15,950 nucleotides of DNA from Gammaproteobacteria bacterium (GTDB taxonomy: Bacteria; Pseudomonadota; Gammaproteobacteria; UBA9214): assembly GCA_029881775.1 (NCBI GenBank), contig JAOULY010000015.1, positions 1 through 15,950 on the forward strand, read 5' to 3'. Each line of letters opens with the position of its first letter. Position 1 is the stretch's first letter. Under the pieces are notes generated by a model that saw nothing but the letters and a program-made list of their open reading frames with translations, was not told the DNA's origin and did no database searches. Below, in pieces: positions 6,678 to 13,571 of this stretch. Made by a program: the position numbers and the translations under genes.

Positions 6678-7826
6678 TTAGCGGCGTGATTTACGAACTG
6701 TTTTCTTCTTCGCTGCCTTTCTTGCAGGCGCGGTTTTCTTTACCGTCTTCTTTGCGGGCACCGTTTTCTTGCGCGCCACTGTCTTTTTAACCGGTTTTTT
6801 GGCTGTCTTCTTGCTTGCCTGCTTTTTAACCGGCGCCTTCACAACTTTCTTTTTCGCAGCAGCCTTGCGTGCGACGGCCTTCTTTTTCACGGGCGACTTC
6901 TTTTTAACCGCCTTCCTGACCACCTTTTTCGCAGTCTTTTTCGTGGTTTTTTTAGCGGCCTTGCCAGCCGTCTTTGCAGCAGCCTTGCTGGTCGTTTTCT
7001 TTGCAGCAGTCTTCTTCGCTACCGCTTTCTTCGCAGCAGTCTTCTTTGTTGCGGTTTTCTTCGCCGCCTTGCCGGCCGACTTTCCGCCCTTCGCCTTCGC
7101 ATCGCCCTTGTTTGCGCGATGCTTGGCGATCGCCGCCCTGATGGCATCGGTCCGCCGTGTTTCGGTACGCGCATTGGCCTTGACATCATCTACAATCTTG
7201 ACGACTGCCTTGAAAATATCCTTGATCTCGCCAACGCCCTGGACGGTGCGCAGCTTCTCCTGTTCCTCGTAGTAATTGACGACCGGCAGGGTATGCGTTT
7301 CGTAAACCCGCAGGCGGTTACCGATGGTTTCTTCATTGTCATCGGCGCGATGGCGCAACTTGCCGCCACACGCGTCACAGCGCCCGTCCATGTGTGGCGG
7401 GGCATAGAACACGTTATACATCTGGCCGCAGGACAGGCAGGTGCGTCGCCCAACCAGCCGCTGAATCAGTGCGTCGACATCTACCGCCACGAGCAGCGCG
7501 AGGTTGAGCGGCTGACCGAGACGGGTCAGTAGCTGGTCAAGCGCCTCGGCCTGTGGCTGATTGCGCGGGAATCCGTCCAGGATGAAGCCCTTGCGAGCAT
7601 CTGACCGCGAAATGCGCTCCTGAATGATGGCCAGCACGATGTCGTCACTGACCAGCTGGCCGGCATCCATGGCGGCCTTCGCCTGGCGCCCGAGCAGGCT
7701 CCCGGAAGCCACTGCCTCGCGCAACAGGTCGCCGGTCGATATTTGTGGCAGCCCGTACTTCTCTGCCAGGAGTTTCGCCTGGGTGCCCTTACCGGAACCA
7801 GGCGCTCCGAGCAGTACAATCCTCAT
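6678..7826 (-). CDS. adk: Adenylate kinase with histone H1-like lysine-rich C-terminal tail
   Basis: Adenylate kinase interconverts ATP + AMP and 2 ADP in the cytoplasm. Residues 1-218 form a complete enzyme: P-loop GAPGSGKGTQ (7-16), AMP site QISTGDLLR (28-36), GFPRNQPQA (85-93), and a long-type LID with four cysteines in C-x2-C...C-x2-C (130, 133, 150, 153), typical of zinc-binding lids. Normal length is about 215. Here the protein is 382 residues: a charged linker (219-245), then a tail of about 137 residues made almost only of Lys, Ala, Thr and Val with some Arg, Ser and Pro. It has roughly 50 lysines, many in KK pairs spaced by 2-3 residues, and no Asp or Glu. This resembles bacterial H1-like/AlgP-type tails that bind DNA or other polyanions. 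The frame is unbroken through the tail, so a genuine fusion is likely. It is the first gene of the adk - membrane protein - mpl unit. Confidence 0.95.
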   Translation of the reverse strand: MRIVLLGAPGSGKGTQAKLLAEKYGLPQISTGDLLREAVASGSLLGRQAKAAMDAGQLVSDDIVLAIIQERISRSDARKGFILDGFPRNQPQAEALDQLLTRLGQPLNLALLVAVDVDALIQRLVGRRTCLSCGQMYNVFYAPPHMDGRCDACGGKLRHRADDNEETIGNRLRVYETHTLPVVNYYEEQEKLRTVQGVGEIKDIFKAVVKIVDDVKANARTETRRTDAIRAAIAKHRANKGDAKAKGGKSAGKAAKKTATKKTAAKKAVAKKTAAKKTTSKAAAKTAGKAAKKTTKKTAKKVVRKAVKKKSPVKKKAVARKAAAKKKVVKAPVKKQASKKTAKKPVKKTVARKKTVPAKKTVKKTAPARKAAKKKTVRKSRR

Positions 7827-8057
7827 TGTGTGGTGTTTCCCTTTAGTCTGTTGATTTTATTAACTTCCTGTTCTTACGAAGATTTTATCGATACATATAT
7901 ATATTTTTTTACGTGGCCGATGAACAGGGCAGCGTTTAAGCTACCCCTAGCACGTGGTAGAAGTCAACGAAGTTCATGAAATAAATCAGGTTTTGAGCTA
8001 GAATCTGCCCGCTGCGAGCGGCGGCTCCCTGACGGACACAATCCGGCACCCATCATT
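7827..8057. promoter_or_regulatory. Divergent intergenic region upstream of adk and the 114-aa gene
   Basis: This 231-bp A+T-rich spacer must hold promoters for both directions. On the plus strand TAGAAT at 7999-8004 matches five of six bases of a -10 box, but no good -35 lies 16-18 bp before it. On the minus strand there are several TAAAAT/TATAAT-like words in the stretch 7855-7915, which includes an alternating AT run (7893-7903) and a T7 run, so no single promoter can be fixed. A small hairpin CCGCT-gcg-AGCGG (8009-8021) lies in the presumed leader of the plus-strand gene. Confidence 0.35.
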
Positions 8058-8402
8058 ATGAGCAGTATCAAAGATTTCACCGAGAGCGAGTTGTGGCACA
8101 TCCGCACCACGCTGGAAGAACGTTACGGGCAAGCCCCTGACATTCAGCTGGCCGATATTGAATTGCGACTGAACCCCTACGGCACGGAGCTAACCGATTG
8201 TCCCGCCGCCTTCTGGTCGCACGAGGGCTGCAACTTCATCGTTGGCAAGACCGGCGAGCCACGCTATCGCTGCCAGTTCTACTACCGTGTCCATCAAATG
8301 TACGGCACCGGCGTCGAGGAATATGATGACCTGTCCGAGTGTGTCGTAACGCTGCTGCAGGTACAGGCTGACTACGTCGCCAACCAGGCAGCAGAGAATT
8401 AA
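8058..8402 (+). CDS. Hypothetical 114-aa cytoplasmic protein
   Basis: A short acidic protein that I do not recognise. It has no signal peptide or membrane helix. The N-terminal third (TESELWHIRTTLEERYG) looks helical; the middle is mixed, with three cysteines (CPAAFW, GCNF, RCQF) and several aromatics (YRCQFYYRVHQMYG); the C terminus is helical again. Base composition and codon use resemble neighbouring genes, and the following hairpin with a T run gives it a defined 3' end. Both support a real gene. No clear ribosome site precedes the ATG at 8058 (the bases before it are CACCCATCATT), so the start is tentative. It lies between adk (divergent) and pfp (same strand, 133 bp on), but the terminator suggests it is transcribed on its own. 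The arrangement of Cys residues could be structural or metal-binding, but no C-x2-C pair is present. Confidence 0.7.
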   Translation: MSSIKDFTESELWHIRTTLEERYGQAPDIQLADIELRLNPYGTELTDCPAAFWSHEGCNFIVGKTGEPRYRCQFYYRVHQMYGTGVEEYDDLSECVVTLLQVQADYVANQAAEN

Positions 8403-8410
8403 ATTGGCAT

Positions 8411-8431
8411 GGGGGCCGGCTCCCGTTTTTT
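8411..8431 (+). terminator. Intrinsic terminator after the 114-aa gene
   Basis: GGGGG-CCGG-CTCCC forms a G+C-only stem with one G-U pair, and is followed by GTTTTTT. It begins 8 bp after the stop codon. A second, weaker hairpin (CGGGAAC/GTCCCCG, 8481-8495) lies further on in the leader of pfp. Confidence 0.65.
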
Positions 8432-8535
8432 GCTGATATTCCAGAGCAGCCCGTGGAATACAGCGAATACAAGGCAACAACGGGAACTGTCCCCGCTTTA
8501 ATTATTACCCACTACACACCAGGGAGAATCAAAGA

Positions 8536-9813
8536 ATGGCAAAAGCAGCAGCTAAGAAGAACGCGTTCTACGCCCAGTCCGGCGGCGTGACAGCCGTTAT
8601 CAATGCATCGGCCTGCGGCGTGATCGAGACGGCGCGCCAGCACAAGGACAAGATCGGCAAGGTGTATGCCGGTCGCAACGGCATCATCGGCGCCCTGACA
8701 GAAGACCTGATAGATACCAGCAAGGAATCAGCGCGTTCCATCGCCGCCCTGCGCCACACACCGAGCGGCGCCTTCGGCTCCTGCCGCTACAAGATGAAAA
8801 GCCTCGAGGCCAACAAGCGTGAGTATGACCGCCTGATCGAGGTTTTCGCGGCACATAACATCGGATACTTCTTCTATAACGGTGGCGGCGACTCAGCCGA
8901 CACCTGCCTGAAAGTCTCGCAGTTGTCCAAGGCCACCGGTTACCCGATCCAGGCCATTCACGTGCCAAAGACGGTCGATAACGACCTGCCGATCACCGAT
9001 AACTGCCCGGGCTTCGGCTCCGTTGCCAAGTACATCGCCGTATCCACCCGCGAGGCCAGCTTCGATGTCGCCTCCATGTGCGCCACCTCGACGAAAGTGT
9101 TCGTGCTGGAAGTCATGGGCCGTCACGCCGGCTGGATTGCGGCTGCCGGCGGCATGGCAGCGTCGGAAGACACCGACCTGCCGATCGTTATCCTGTTCCC
9201 GGAAGTGCCGTTCAACCAGGGCAAGTTCCTGGCACTGGTGAAAGCCAAGGTCAAGAAGTACGGTTACTGCTCCATCGTCGTCTCGGAAGGTGTCGCCGAC
9301 AGCAAGGGCAAGTTCCTCGCAGACCAGGGTCTGAAAGACGCCTTTGGTCATGCGCAGCTGGGCGGCGTGGCGCCGGTTATCGCCAACATGGTGCGCGAAA
9401 AGCTGGGCTACAAGTATCACTGGGCCGTCGCCGACTACCTGCAGCGCGCCGCACGTCACATCGCCTCCAAATCCGACGTCGACCAGGCCTACGCCATGGG
9501 CAAGGCCGCCGTTGAACTCGCACTGGCCGGCAAGAACTCTGTCATGCCGACGGTGGTGCGTACATCCAACAAGCCGTATCGCTGGAAAATCGGCGAGGCG
9601 CAGCTGTCACGCGTAGCCAACGTCGAAAAGATGATGCCCAAACGCTATATCACCAAGGACGGCTTCGGCATCACTCAAAGCTGCCGCGACTACCTGGCAC
9701 CGCTGATGCAGGGTGAGGATTACCCGCCCTACGGCAAGGACGGGCTGCCGAAATACGTGCAGCTGAAAAACGTCGCCGTGGCGAAAAAGCTGAAAGGCTT
9801 CCAGGTCAAGTAA
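8536..9813 (+). CDS. pfp: Pyrophosphate-dependent 6-phosphofructokinase
   Basis: A 425-residue enzyme that phosphorylates fructose 6-phosphate with PPi, reversibly, so it can serve in both glycolysis and gluconeogenesis; relatives may also act on sedoheptulose 7-phosphate in the Calvin or ribulose-monophosphate cycle. Motifs: GGGDS (116-120), PKTVDND (144-150), and MGRHAGW (194-200) for sugar-phosphate binding. Lys145 stands where ATP-dependent PfkA has Gly124, a change that marks PPi use; the position of PfkA Gly104 holds Ser120. The catalytic Asp is Asp148 in TVDND. Its length exceeds PfkA (about 320) and fits the longer PPi-type. The ribosome site AGGGAGA lies 10 bp before the ATG. hppA follows 338 bp downstream, so PPi made or used here can be traded with the proton gradient. 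The short Lys/Ala N terminus MAKAAAKK is probably unstructured. Confidence 0.93.
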   Translation: MAKAAAKKNAFYAQSGGVTAVINASACGVIETARQHKDKIGKVYAGRNGIIGALTEDLIDTSKESARSIAALRHTPSGAFGSCRYKMKSLEANKREYDRLIEVFAAHNIGYFFYNGGGDSADTCLKVSQLSKATGYPIQAIHVPKTVDNDLPITDNCPGFGSVAKYIAVSTREASFDVASMCATSTKVFVLEVMGRHAGWIAAAGGMAASEDTDLPIVILFPEVPFNQGKFLALVKAKVKKYGYCSIVVSEGVADSKGKFLADQGLKDAFGHAQLGGVAPVIANMVREKLGYKYHWAVADYLQRAARHIASKSDVDQAYAMGKAAVELALAGKNSVMPTVVRTSNKPYRWKIGEAQLSRVANVEKMMPKRYITKDGFGITQSCRDYLAPLMQGEDYPPYGKDGLPKYVQLKNVAVAKKLKGFQVK

Positions 9814-9848
9814 CCCTCGCGCAGGCACGGATTGCGTCATGCTGAATA

Positions 9849-9914
9849 CAGGAGCGGCCTTGTGCATAAAGCCCGCATAAGGCATTGATTTATTTATGGT
9901 CAAGGCCGCTCCTG
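9849..9914. repeat. REP-like inverted repeat
   Basis: Perfect 14-bp arms, CAGGAGCGGCCTTG (9849-9862) and its complement (9901-9914), surround a 38-bp centre. The arm shares AGGAGCG and the CCTTG block with the hairpin at 12191-12249, which points to a dispersed palindromic family. It lies 35 bp after the pfp stop and could also stabilise or end the pfp transcript. Confidence 0.65.
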
Positions 9915-9983
9915 CAAATCGACCTGGTAATTTTTTGCATCTTCGCGTGTTTGCGCGAGGCTGTTATTAATGGTTGACCACCA

Positions 9984-9997
9984 TTGACCCTGGTCAA
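9984..9997. promoter_or_regulatory. Palindrome TTGACC-CT-GGTCAA
   Basis: A 14-bp dyad with 6-bp perfect arms, preceded at 9972-9981 by the palindrome TGGTTGACCA, which shares the TTGACC/GGT words. Closely spaced related dyads 150-180 bp before hppA could be a regulator site. There is no direct evidence of function. Confidence 0.25.
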
Positions 9998-10035
9998 GGC
10001 ACGTGAACTGCTGGCCGTCCAGGCTCGCATGGGCG

Positions 10036-10049
10036 GCGGTTATAACCGC
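10036..10049. promoter_or_regulatory. Perfect palindrome GCGGTTATAACCGC
   Basis: A 14-bp perfect dyad with no loop, 102 bp before hppA. Its loop-free symmetry favours a protein-binding site over an RNA hairpin. No known regulator consensus is recognised. Confidence 0.3.
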
Positions 10050-10151
10050 AACGAGGCCCGGCCGGCATGATCAACAGAAATCCACCATTAACCGGTTTTA
10101 TGAATTTTTTATGCGCGGTAACGAACTACATAATCCTCAAGGAGAACCCTG

Positions 10152-12179
10152 ATGTCGACTGAACTCATCTTTGCACTTGCCTGCGGACTGGGCGCACTGG
10201 TGTACGGCGGCCTGTCCGTCAAATGGATCCTCGCCAAACCGACCGGTAACGATCGCATGCGCGAGATTTCCGCTGCTATCCAGGAAGGCGCCAGCGCCTA
10301 CCTGAACCGGCAGTACACCACCATCGGCATGGCAGGCATTGTGCTGTTCGCCGTTGTCGGACTGGCTCTCGACTGGGCAACGGCTGCCGGCTTTGCCGTC
10401 GGCGCTGTGTTCTCCGGGCTGGCCGGCTATATCGGCATGCATATCTCCGTACGCGCGAATGTGCGCACAGCAGAGGCCGCCAATGACGGCATCAATGCCG
10501 CCTTGCAGGTCGCCTTCCGCGGCGGTGCCATCACCGGCATGCTGGTTGTTGGTCTGGGCCTGATCGGTGTCGGCGGTTTCTACGCCCTGATGCTCGCCAT
10601 CGGCGCCGAGGACCCGATCCACCCGCTGGTCGGCCTGGCCTTCGGCGGTTCATTGATCTCCATCTTCGCCCGACTCGGTGGCGGCATCTTTACCAAGGGC
10701 GCCGATGTCGGCGCCGATATCGTCGGCAAGGTCGAGGCGGGTATCCCGGAAGATGACCCACGCAACCCGGCGGTTATTGCCGACAACGTCGGCGACAACG
10801 TCGGCGACTGTGCCGGCATGGCGGCTGACCTGTTCGAAACCTATGCCGTGACCGTGGTAGCCACCATGCTGCTCGGCACCCTGCTGATCGAGAATGCCAG
10901 TGCATCCGCGCTTTATCCGCTGGTACTGGGCGGCGTCTCGATCATTGCATCCATCATCGGTACGTTCTTCGTCAAGACCACTGAAGGCGCCAAGATCATG
11001 AACGCACTGTACCGCGGCCTGATCGTTGCCGGTGTACTTGCCGCCATCGCCTTCTACCCGGTGACAACCTGGGTTCTCGGCGACTCCATCATGCTTGAGG
11101 GTGGTGAGGTCAGTACACGCATGCTGTATTACTGTGCCCTGATCGGCCTCGCGCTGACCGCCGCAATGGTTGTTATCACCGAGTACTACACCGGCACCGA
11201 ATACAAACCGGTTCGCCACATCGCCGAGGCTTCCACTACCGGTGACGGCACCAACGTCATCGCCGGACTGGGCGTTTCCATGAAGTCCACGGCCCTGCCG
11301 GTGCTCGCGGTCTGTGCCAGCATCTGGGGCGCGTTCGAACTGGCCGGCCTGTACGGCATCGCGATTGCCGCCACCTCGATGCTGTCCATGACAGGCATTA
11401 TCGTGGCACTCGACGCCTATGGCCCGATCACCGATAACGCCGGCGGCATTGCCGAGATGGCCGAACTGGACGAGAAGATTCGCAACATCACTGACCCGCT
11501 GGATGCCGTTGGCAATACCACCAAGGCCGTCACCAAGGGCTACGCCATCGGCTCCGCCGGCCTCGCGGCACTGGTGCTGTTTGCCGATTACACGCATGCA
11601 CTGGCCAAGCACAGCGACAAGGTGCTGAACTTCTCACTGGACAACCACATGGTGCTGATCGGCCTGCTGATCGGTGGCCTGGTACCGTTCCTGTTCGGCG
11701 CCATGGCCATGGAAGCCGTGGGTCGTGCAGCCGGCGGCATCGTCAACGAGGTGCGCCGCCAGTTCAAGGAAATGCCCGGCATCATGGACCACTCGCAGAA
11801 GCCGGATTATTCCAGGGCCGTGGACATGCTGACTCGCGCAGCCATCAGGGAAATGATCATTCCGTCCCTGCTGCCGGTTGCCGTTCCGGTCGTTGTCGGC
11901 CTGACACTGGGCGCGGAAGCACTCGGTGGCCTGCTGATCGGCACCATCGTCACCGGCCTGTTCGTCGCCATTTCCATGACCACCGGCGGCGGTGCCTGGG
12001 ATAACGCCAAGAAGTACATCGAGGACGGTAACTTCGGCGGCAAGGGCAGTGATGCGCACAAGGCAGCGGTCACCGGCGACACCGTAGGCGACCCCTACAA
12101 GGACACCGCGGGTCCCGCGATTAACCCGCTGATCAAGATCATCAACATCGTAGCGTTGCTGATCGTCCCGTTGCTTTAA
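10152..12179 (+). CDS. hppA: Membrane-bound proton-pumping pyrophosphatase (K+-independent type)
   Basis: A 675-residue inner-membrane enzyme that couples PPi hydrolysis to proton export, or makes PPi from the gradient in reverse. It is hydrophobic throughout, fitting the family's 16 helices. The PPi/Mg site starts with DVGADIVGKVEAG (185-197), then DDPRNP and DNVGDNVGDCAGMAADLFE; the C-terminal substrate loop is DTVGDPYKDTAGPAINP near the end. In GNTTKAVTKGYAIG (454-467) the residue Lys458 replaces the Ala of K+-dependent enzymes, a known determinant of K+ independence, so H+ pumping without K+ is predicted. Length is normal for bacterial forms. The start ATG has AAGGAG 7 bp upstream. It lies after pfp on the same strand; pfp and hppA linkage is reported in methanotrophs and sulfur oxidisers, where it is taken as a PPi-saving arrangement. 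A strong hairpin follows 11 bp after the stop. Confidence 0.97.
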   Translation: MSTELIFALACGLGALVYGGLSVKWILAKPTGNDRMREISAAIQEGASAYLNRQYTTIGMAGIVLFAVVGLALDWATAAGFAVGAVFSGLAGYIGMHISVRANVRTAEAANDGINAALQVAFRGGAITGMLVVGLGLIGVGGFYALMLAIGAEDPIHPLVGLAFGGSLISIFARLGGGIFTKGADVGADIVGKVEAGIPEDDPRNPAVIADNVGDNVGDCAGMAADLFETYAVTVVATMLLGTLLIENASASALYPLVLGGVSIIASIIGTFFVKTTEGAKIMNALYRGLIVAGVLAAIAFYPVTTWVLGDSIMLEGGEVSTRMLYYCALIGLALTAAMVVITEYYTGTEYKPVRHIAEASTTGDGTNVIAGLGVSMKSTALPVLAVCASIWGAFELAGLYGIAIAATSMLSMTGIIVALDAYGPITDNAGGIAEMAELDEKIRNITDPLDAVGNTTKAVTKGYAIGSAGLAALVLFADYTHALAKHSDKVLNFSLDNHMVLIGLLIGGLVPFLFGAMAMEAVGRAAGGIVNEVRRQFKEMPGIMDHSQKPDYSRAVDMLTRAAIREMIIPSLLPVAVPVVVGLTLGAEALGGLLIGTIVTGLFVAISMTTGGGAWDNAKKYIEDGNFGGKGSDAHKAAVTGDTVGDPYKDTAGPAINPLIKIINIVALLIVPLL

Positions 12180-12190
12180 ATATAAATACC

Positions 12191-12249
12191 TGTAGGAGCG
12201 CCTTGCAGGCGCGATTAAAAATTAATCGCGCCTGCAAGGCGCTCCTACA
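12191..12249. repeat. Perfect 28-bp inverted repeat (REP-like) after hppA
   Basis: Two exactly complementary 28-bp arms (12191-12218 and 12222-12249), each with TGTAGGAGCG at the outer end and CGCGATTAA at the inner end, are separated by only AAA. The stem would be very stable in RNA. The outer word TGTAGGAGCG is typical of dispersed palindromic units in gammaproteobacteria, and recurs in the window at 14202-14211 as its complement. It probably protects or ends the hppA message, and lies only 19 bp before the next gene. Confidence 0.85.
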
Positions 12250-12268
12250 GTTTTCCCGGTCATAAAAT

Positions 12269-12805
12269 ATGAAAATCTGCATCCTCTCCGATAGTCACGA
12301 CAACCGGCCGTATCTCGAGGCCGCTGTACGTGCCGCCATCGCCGCGGGTGCCGAGGTCGTATTGCATTGCGGCGACCTTGTCGCACCGAGCACACTGGAA
12401 GTCATCCGGCCGCTCAATATCCCCGTGCACGTCATTCACGGCAACAACACCGGCGACCTGTACATGATGGGACGCGTTGCCTCGAAAGAGGCAAACCGCA
12501 CTCACTACTATGGTCAGGATGCCGGCATCAACCTGGCCGACCGGCGTATATTCATGGTGCACTATCCGCATTATGCCGAGGCCATGGCGGCCACCGGCGA
12601 CTGGGACCTGGTGTGTTGTGGACATGACCACCTGGCGAACATCCACACCGTGAAAAACCTGGCCGGGAAATATACCTGGCTGGTTAACCCGGGAACGGTT
12701 GGCGGCATCAATGCGCCGGCAACCTGGGTACTGGGTGACCTGGAGACGATGGAATTTACGCTGCAATACGTTAAAAGCGACGATCGCGTGGAATATGCAA
12801 CATGA
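12269..12805 (+). CDS. YfcE/MJ0936-type metallophosphoesterase
   Basis: A 178-residue cytoplasmic phosphodiesterase/phosphatase of the calcineurin-like superfamily, single-domain type. Metal ligands are all visible: D8-x-H10 in SDSHDN, D36 in HCGDL, N59 in GNN (58-60), H98 in MVHYPH, and the GHDH block with H119 and H121. Length is usual for this class (about 165-185). The true substrate is unknown; relatives hydrolyse model phosphodiesters such as bis-pNPP, with Mn2+ or Ni2+ favoured. The start ATG lies 19 bp after the hppA hairpin and lacks a clear ribosome site, so initiation may be weak. Its last codons overlap the next gene (ATGA, 12802-12805), so the two are translationally coupled. The strong hairpin before it argues against simple read-through from hppA. 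Confidence 0.88.
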   Translation: MKICILSDSHDNRPYLEAAVRAAIAAGAEVVLHCGDLVAPSTLEVIRPLNIPVHVIHGNNTGDLYMMGRVASKEANRTHYYGQDAGINLADRRIFMVHYPHYAEAMAATGDWDLVCCGHDHLANIHTVKNLAGKYTWLVNPGTVGGINAPATWVLGDLETMEFTLQYVKSDDRVEYAT

Positions 12806-13512
12806 GCGACATTGATCCGGAAAAACTCGTTGCGGGTGACAAGAGCGGCATCGACCTGTCCGAGTCGCGGCCATCGTTAAAGGCACTGCTGGCCGACCAG
12901 GAACAGCGACTCGCGGACCTGGCCCCCGATTGCGATCCGCTGGTGCGCGGCCGGGCGTTGCTCAATATCGCCGAGACCCGCCTGGGACTGCAGGAAAAGG
13001 CCGAAAGCTGGACCATTGCCCGTGAAGTCTTCGACGTCTTCGTCGCCCTGGAGGCCTGGCAGGACGCCATCGAGGCCTGTGACGTCATGTTCCAGTGCGA
13101 GCAGAAAGAATCACTGGCCGCGCTTGGTAACGGCATCTGGCTGGCCGTCACCTACCCGGTCCCGGCGCAGCTGACCGTGGCCATGTTGCAACACGTGGTG
13201 GACGAAACCCCGGATGACTCCGATGGCGCGGCAGTCGCCGCCATGGCCGCGAATTATATTGCCGATGTGCGCACCGAGGGCGCTGAACACGAAAGCCTGA
13301 CCTTTTTCACCAAACAGATCCTCGCCGGTGTTGCCAAGCGTCACCGTGGTATCGAGAACGACCCGGACATGCTCAAGATGTGGATCGAGATCCTCGGTCT
13401 GAATGATGTCAACGAGCTGCTCAGCCGACTGGCCGATATCCTGAACACGATCGTCGGCGACAACTGGTGGATTGACCGCGATGCCCTGCGGGACAAGCTG
13501 CCCGAGAACTAG
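12802..13512 (+). CDS. Hypothetical acidic helical protein, coupled to metallophosphoesterase
   Basis: A 236-residue soluble protein with no signal peptide or membrane helix. I do not recognise the family. The N-terminal 50 residues are charged (DPEKLVAGDKSGIDLSESRP, then a helix LKALLADQEQRLADL). The middle (about 52-110) reads like two or three TPR-like helical hairpins: RGRALLNIAETRLGLQEKAE, then WTIAREVFDVFVALEAWQDA, then IEACDVMFQCEQ, with alternating small and aromatic positions at TPR-type spacing. The C-terminal half is alpha-helical and ends WWIDRDALRDKLPEN. It overlaps the phosphoesterase gene by 4 bp, and a protein-protein scaffold role beside that enzyme is possible, but this is inference. 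Codon use is like the neighbours. Confidence 0.8.
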   Translation: MSDIDPEKLVAGDKSGIDLSESRPSLKALLADQEQRLADLAPDCDPLVRGRALLNIAETRLGLQEKAESWTIAREVFDVFVALEAWQDAIEACDVMFQCEQKESLAALGNGIWLAVTYPVPAQLTVAMLQHVVDETPDDSDGAAVAAMAANYIADVRTEGAEHESLTFFTKQILAGVAKRHRGIENDPDMLKMWIEILGLNDVNELLSRLADILNTIVGDNWWIDRDALRDKLPEN

Positions 13513-13571
13513 ACCACTCACGCGCAGTCAGAACGGGTAAGGCTGACTGTCATCAGCCGGGAGGTTCCAAC

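Larger units (their letters stand above)
9814..10151. other. pfp-hppA intergenic region
   Basis: This 338-bp stretch shows no convincing gene. It contains a REP-like inverted repeat (9849-9914), two short perfect palindromes (9984-9997 and 10036-10049) and, just before hppA, an A+T-rich patch (10085-10112). Its end carries the hppA ribosome site AAGGAG (10139-10144). Whether hppA has its own promoter here or is read through from pfp cannot be decided; no clean -35/-10 pair is visible. Confidence 0.6.

Noticed and set aside
6769..7272. 167-codon plus-strand frame rich in Phe, Ala and Val
   Set aside because: It is the antisense of the Lys/Ala tail of adk: AAG/AAA codons read backwards as Phe/Leu. 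It has no ribosome site and the adk frame is unbroken.
8893..9459. 188-codon minus-strand frame inside pfp
   Set aside because: Shadow of a well-supported enzyme with all motifs on the other strand.
10650..11612. 320-codon minus-strand frame inside hppA
   Set aside because: It lies fully antisense to a strongly conserved pump gene; composition (many Gly, Asp, His, Gln) is typical of mirrored GC-rich codons and no family is recognised.
12260..12886. 208-codon minus-strand frame over the phosphoesterase gene
   Set aside because: The plus strand carries all metal ligands of a metallophosphoesterase; the minus frame has no recognisable domain.
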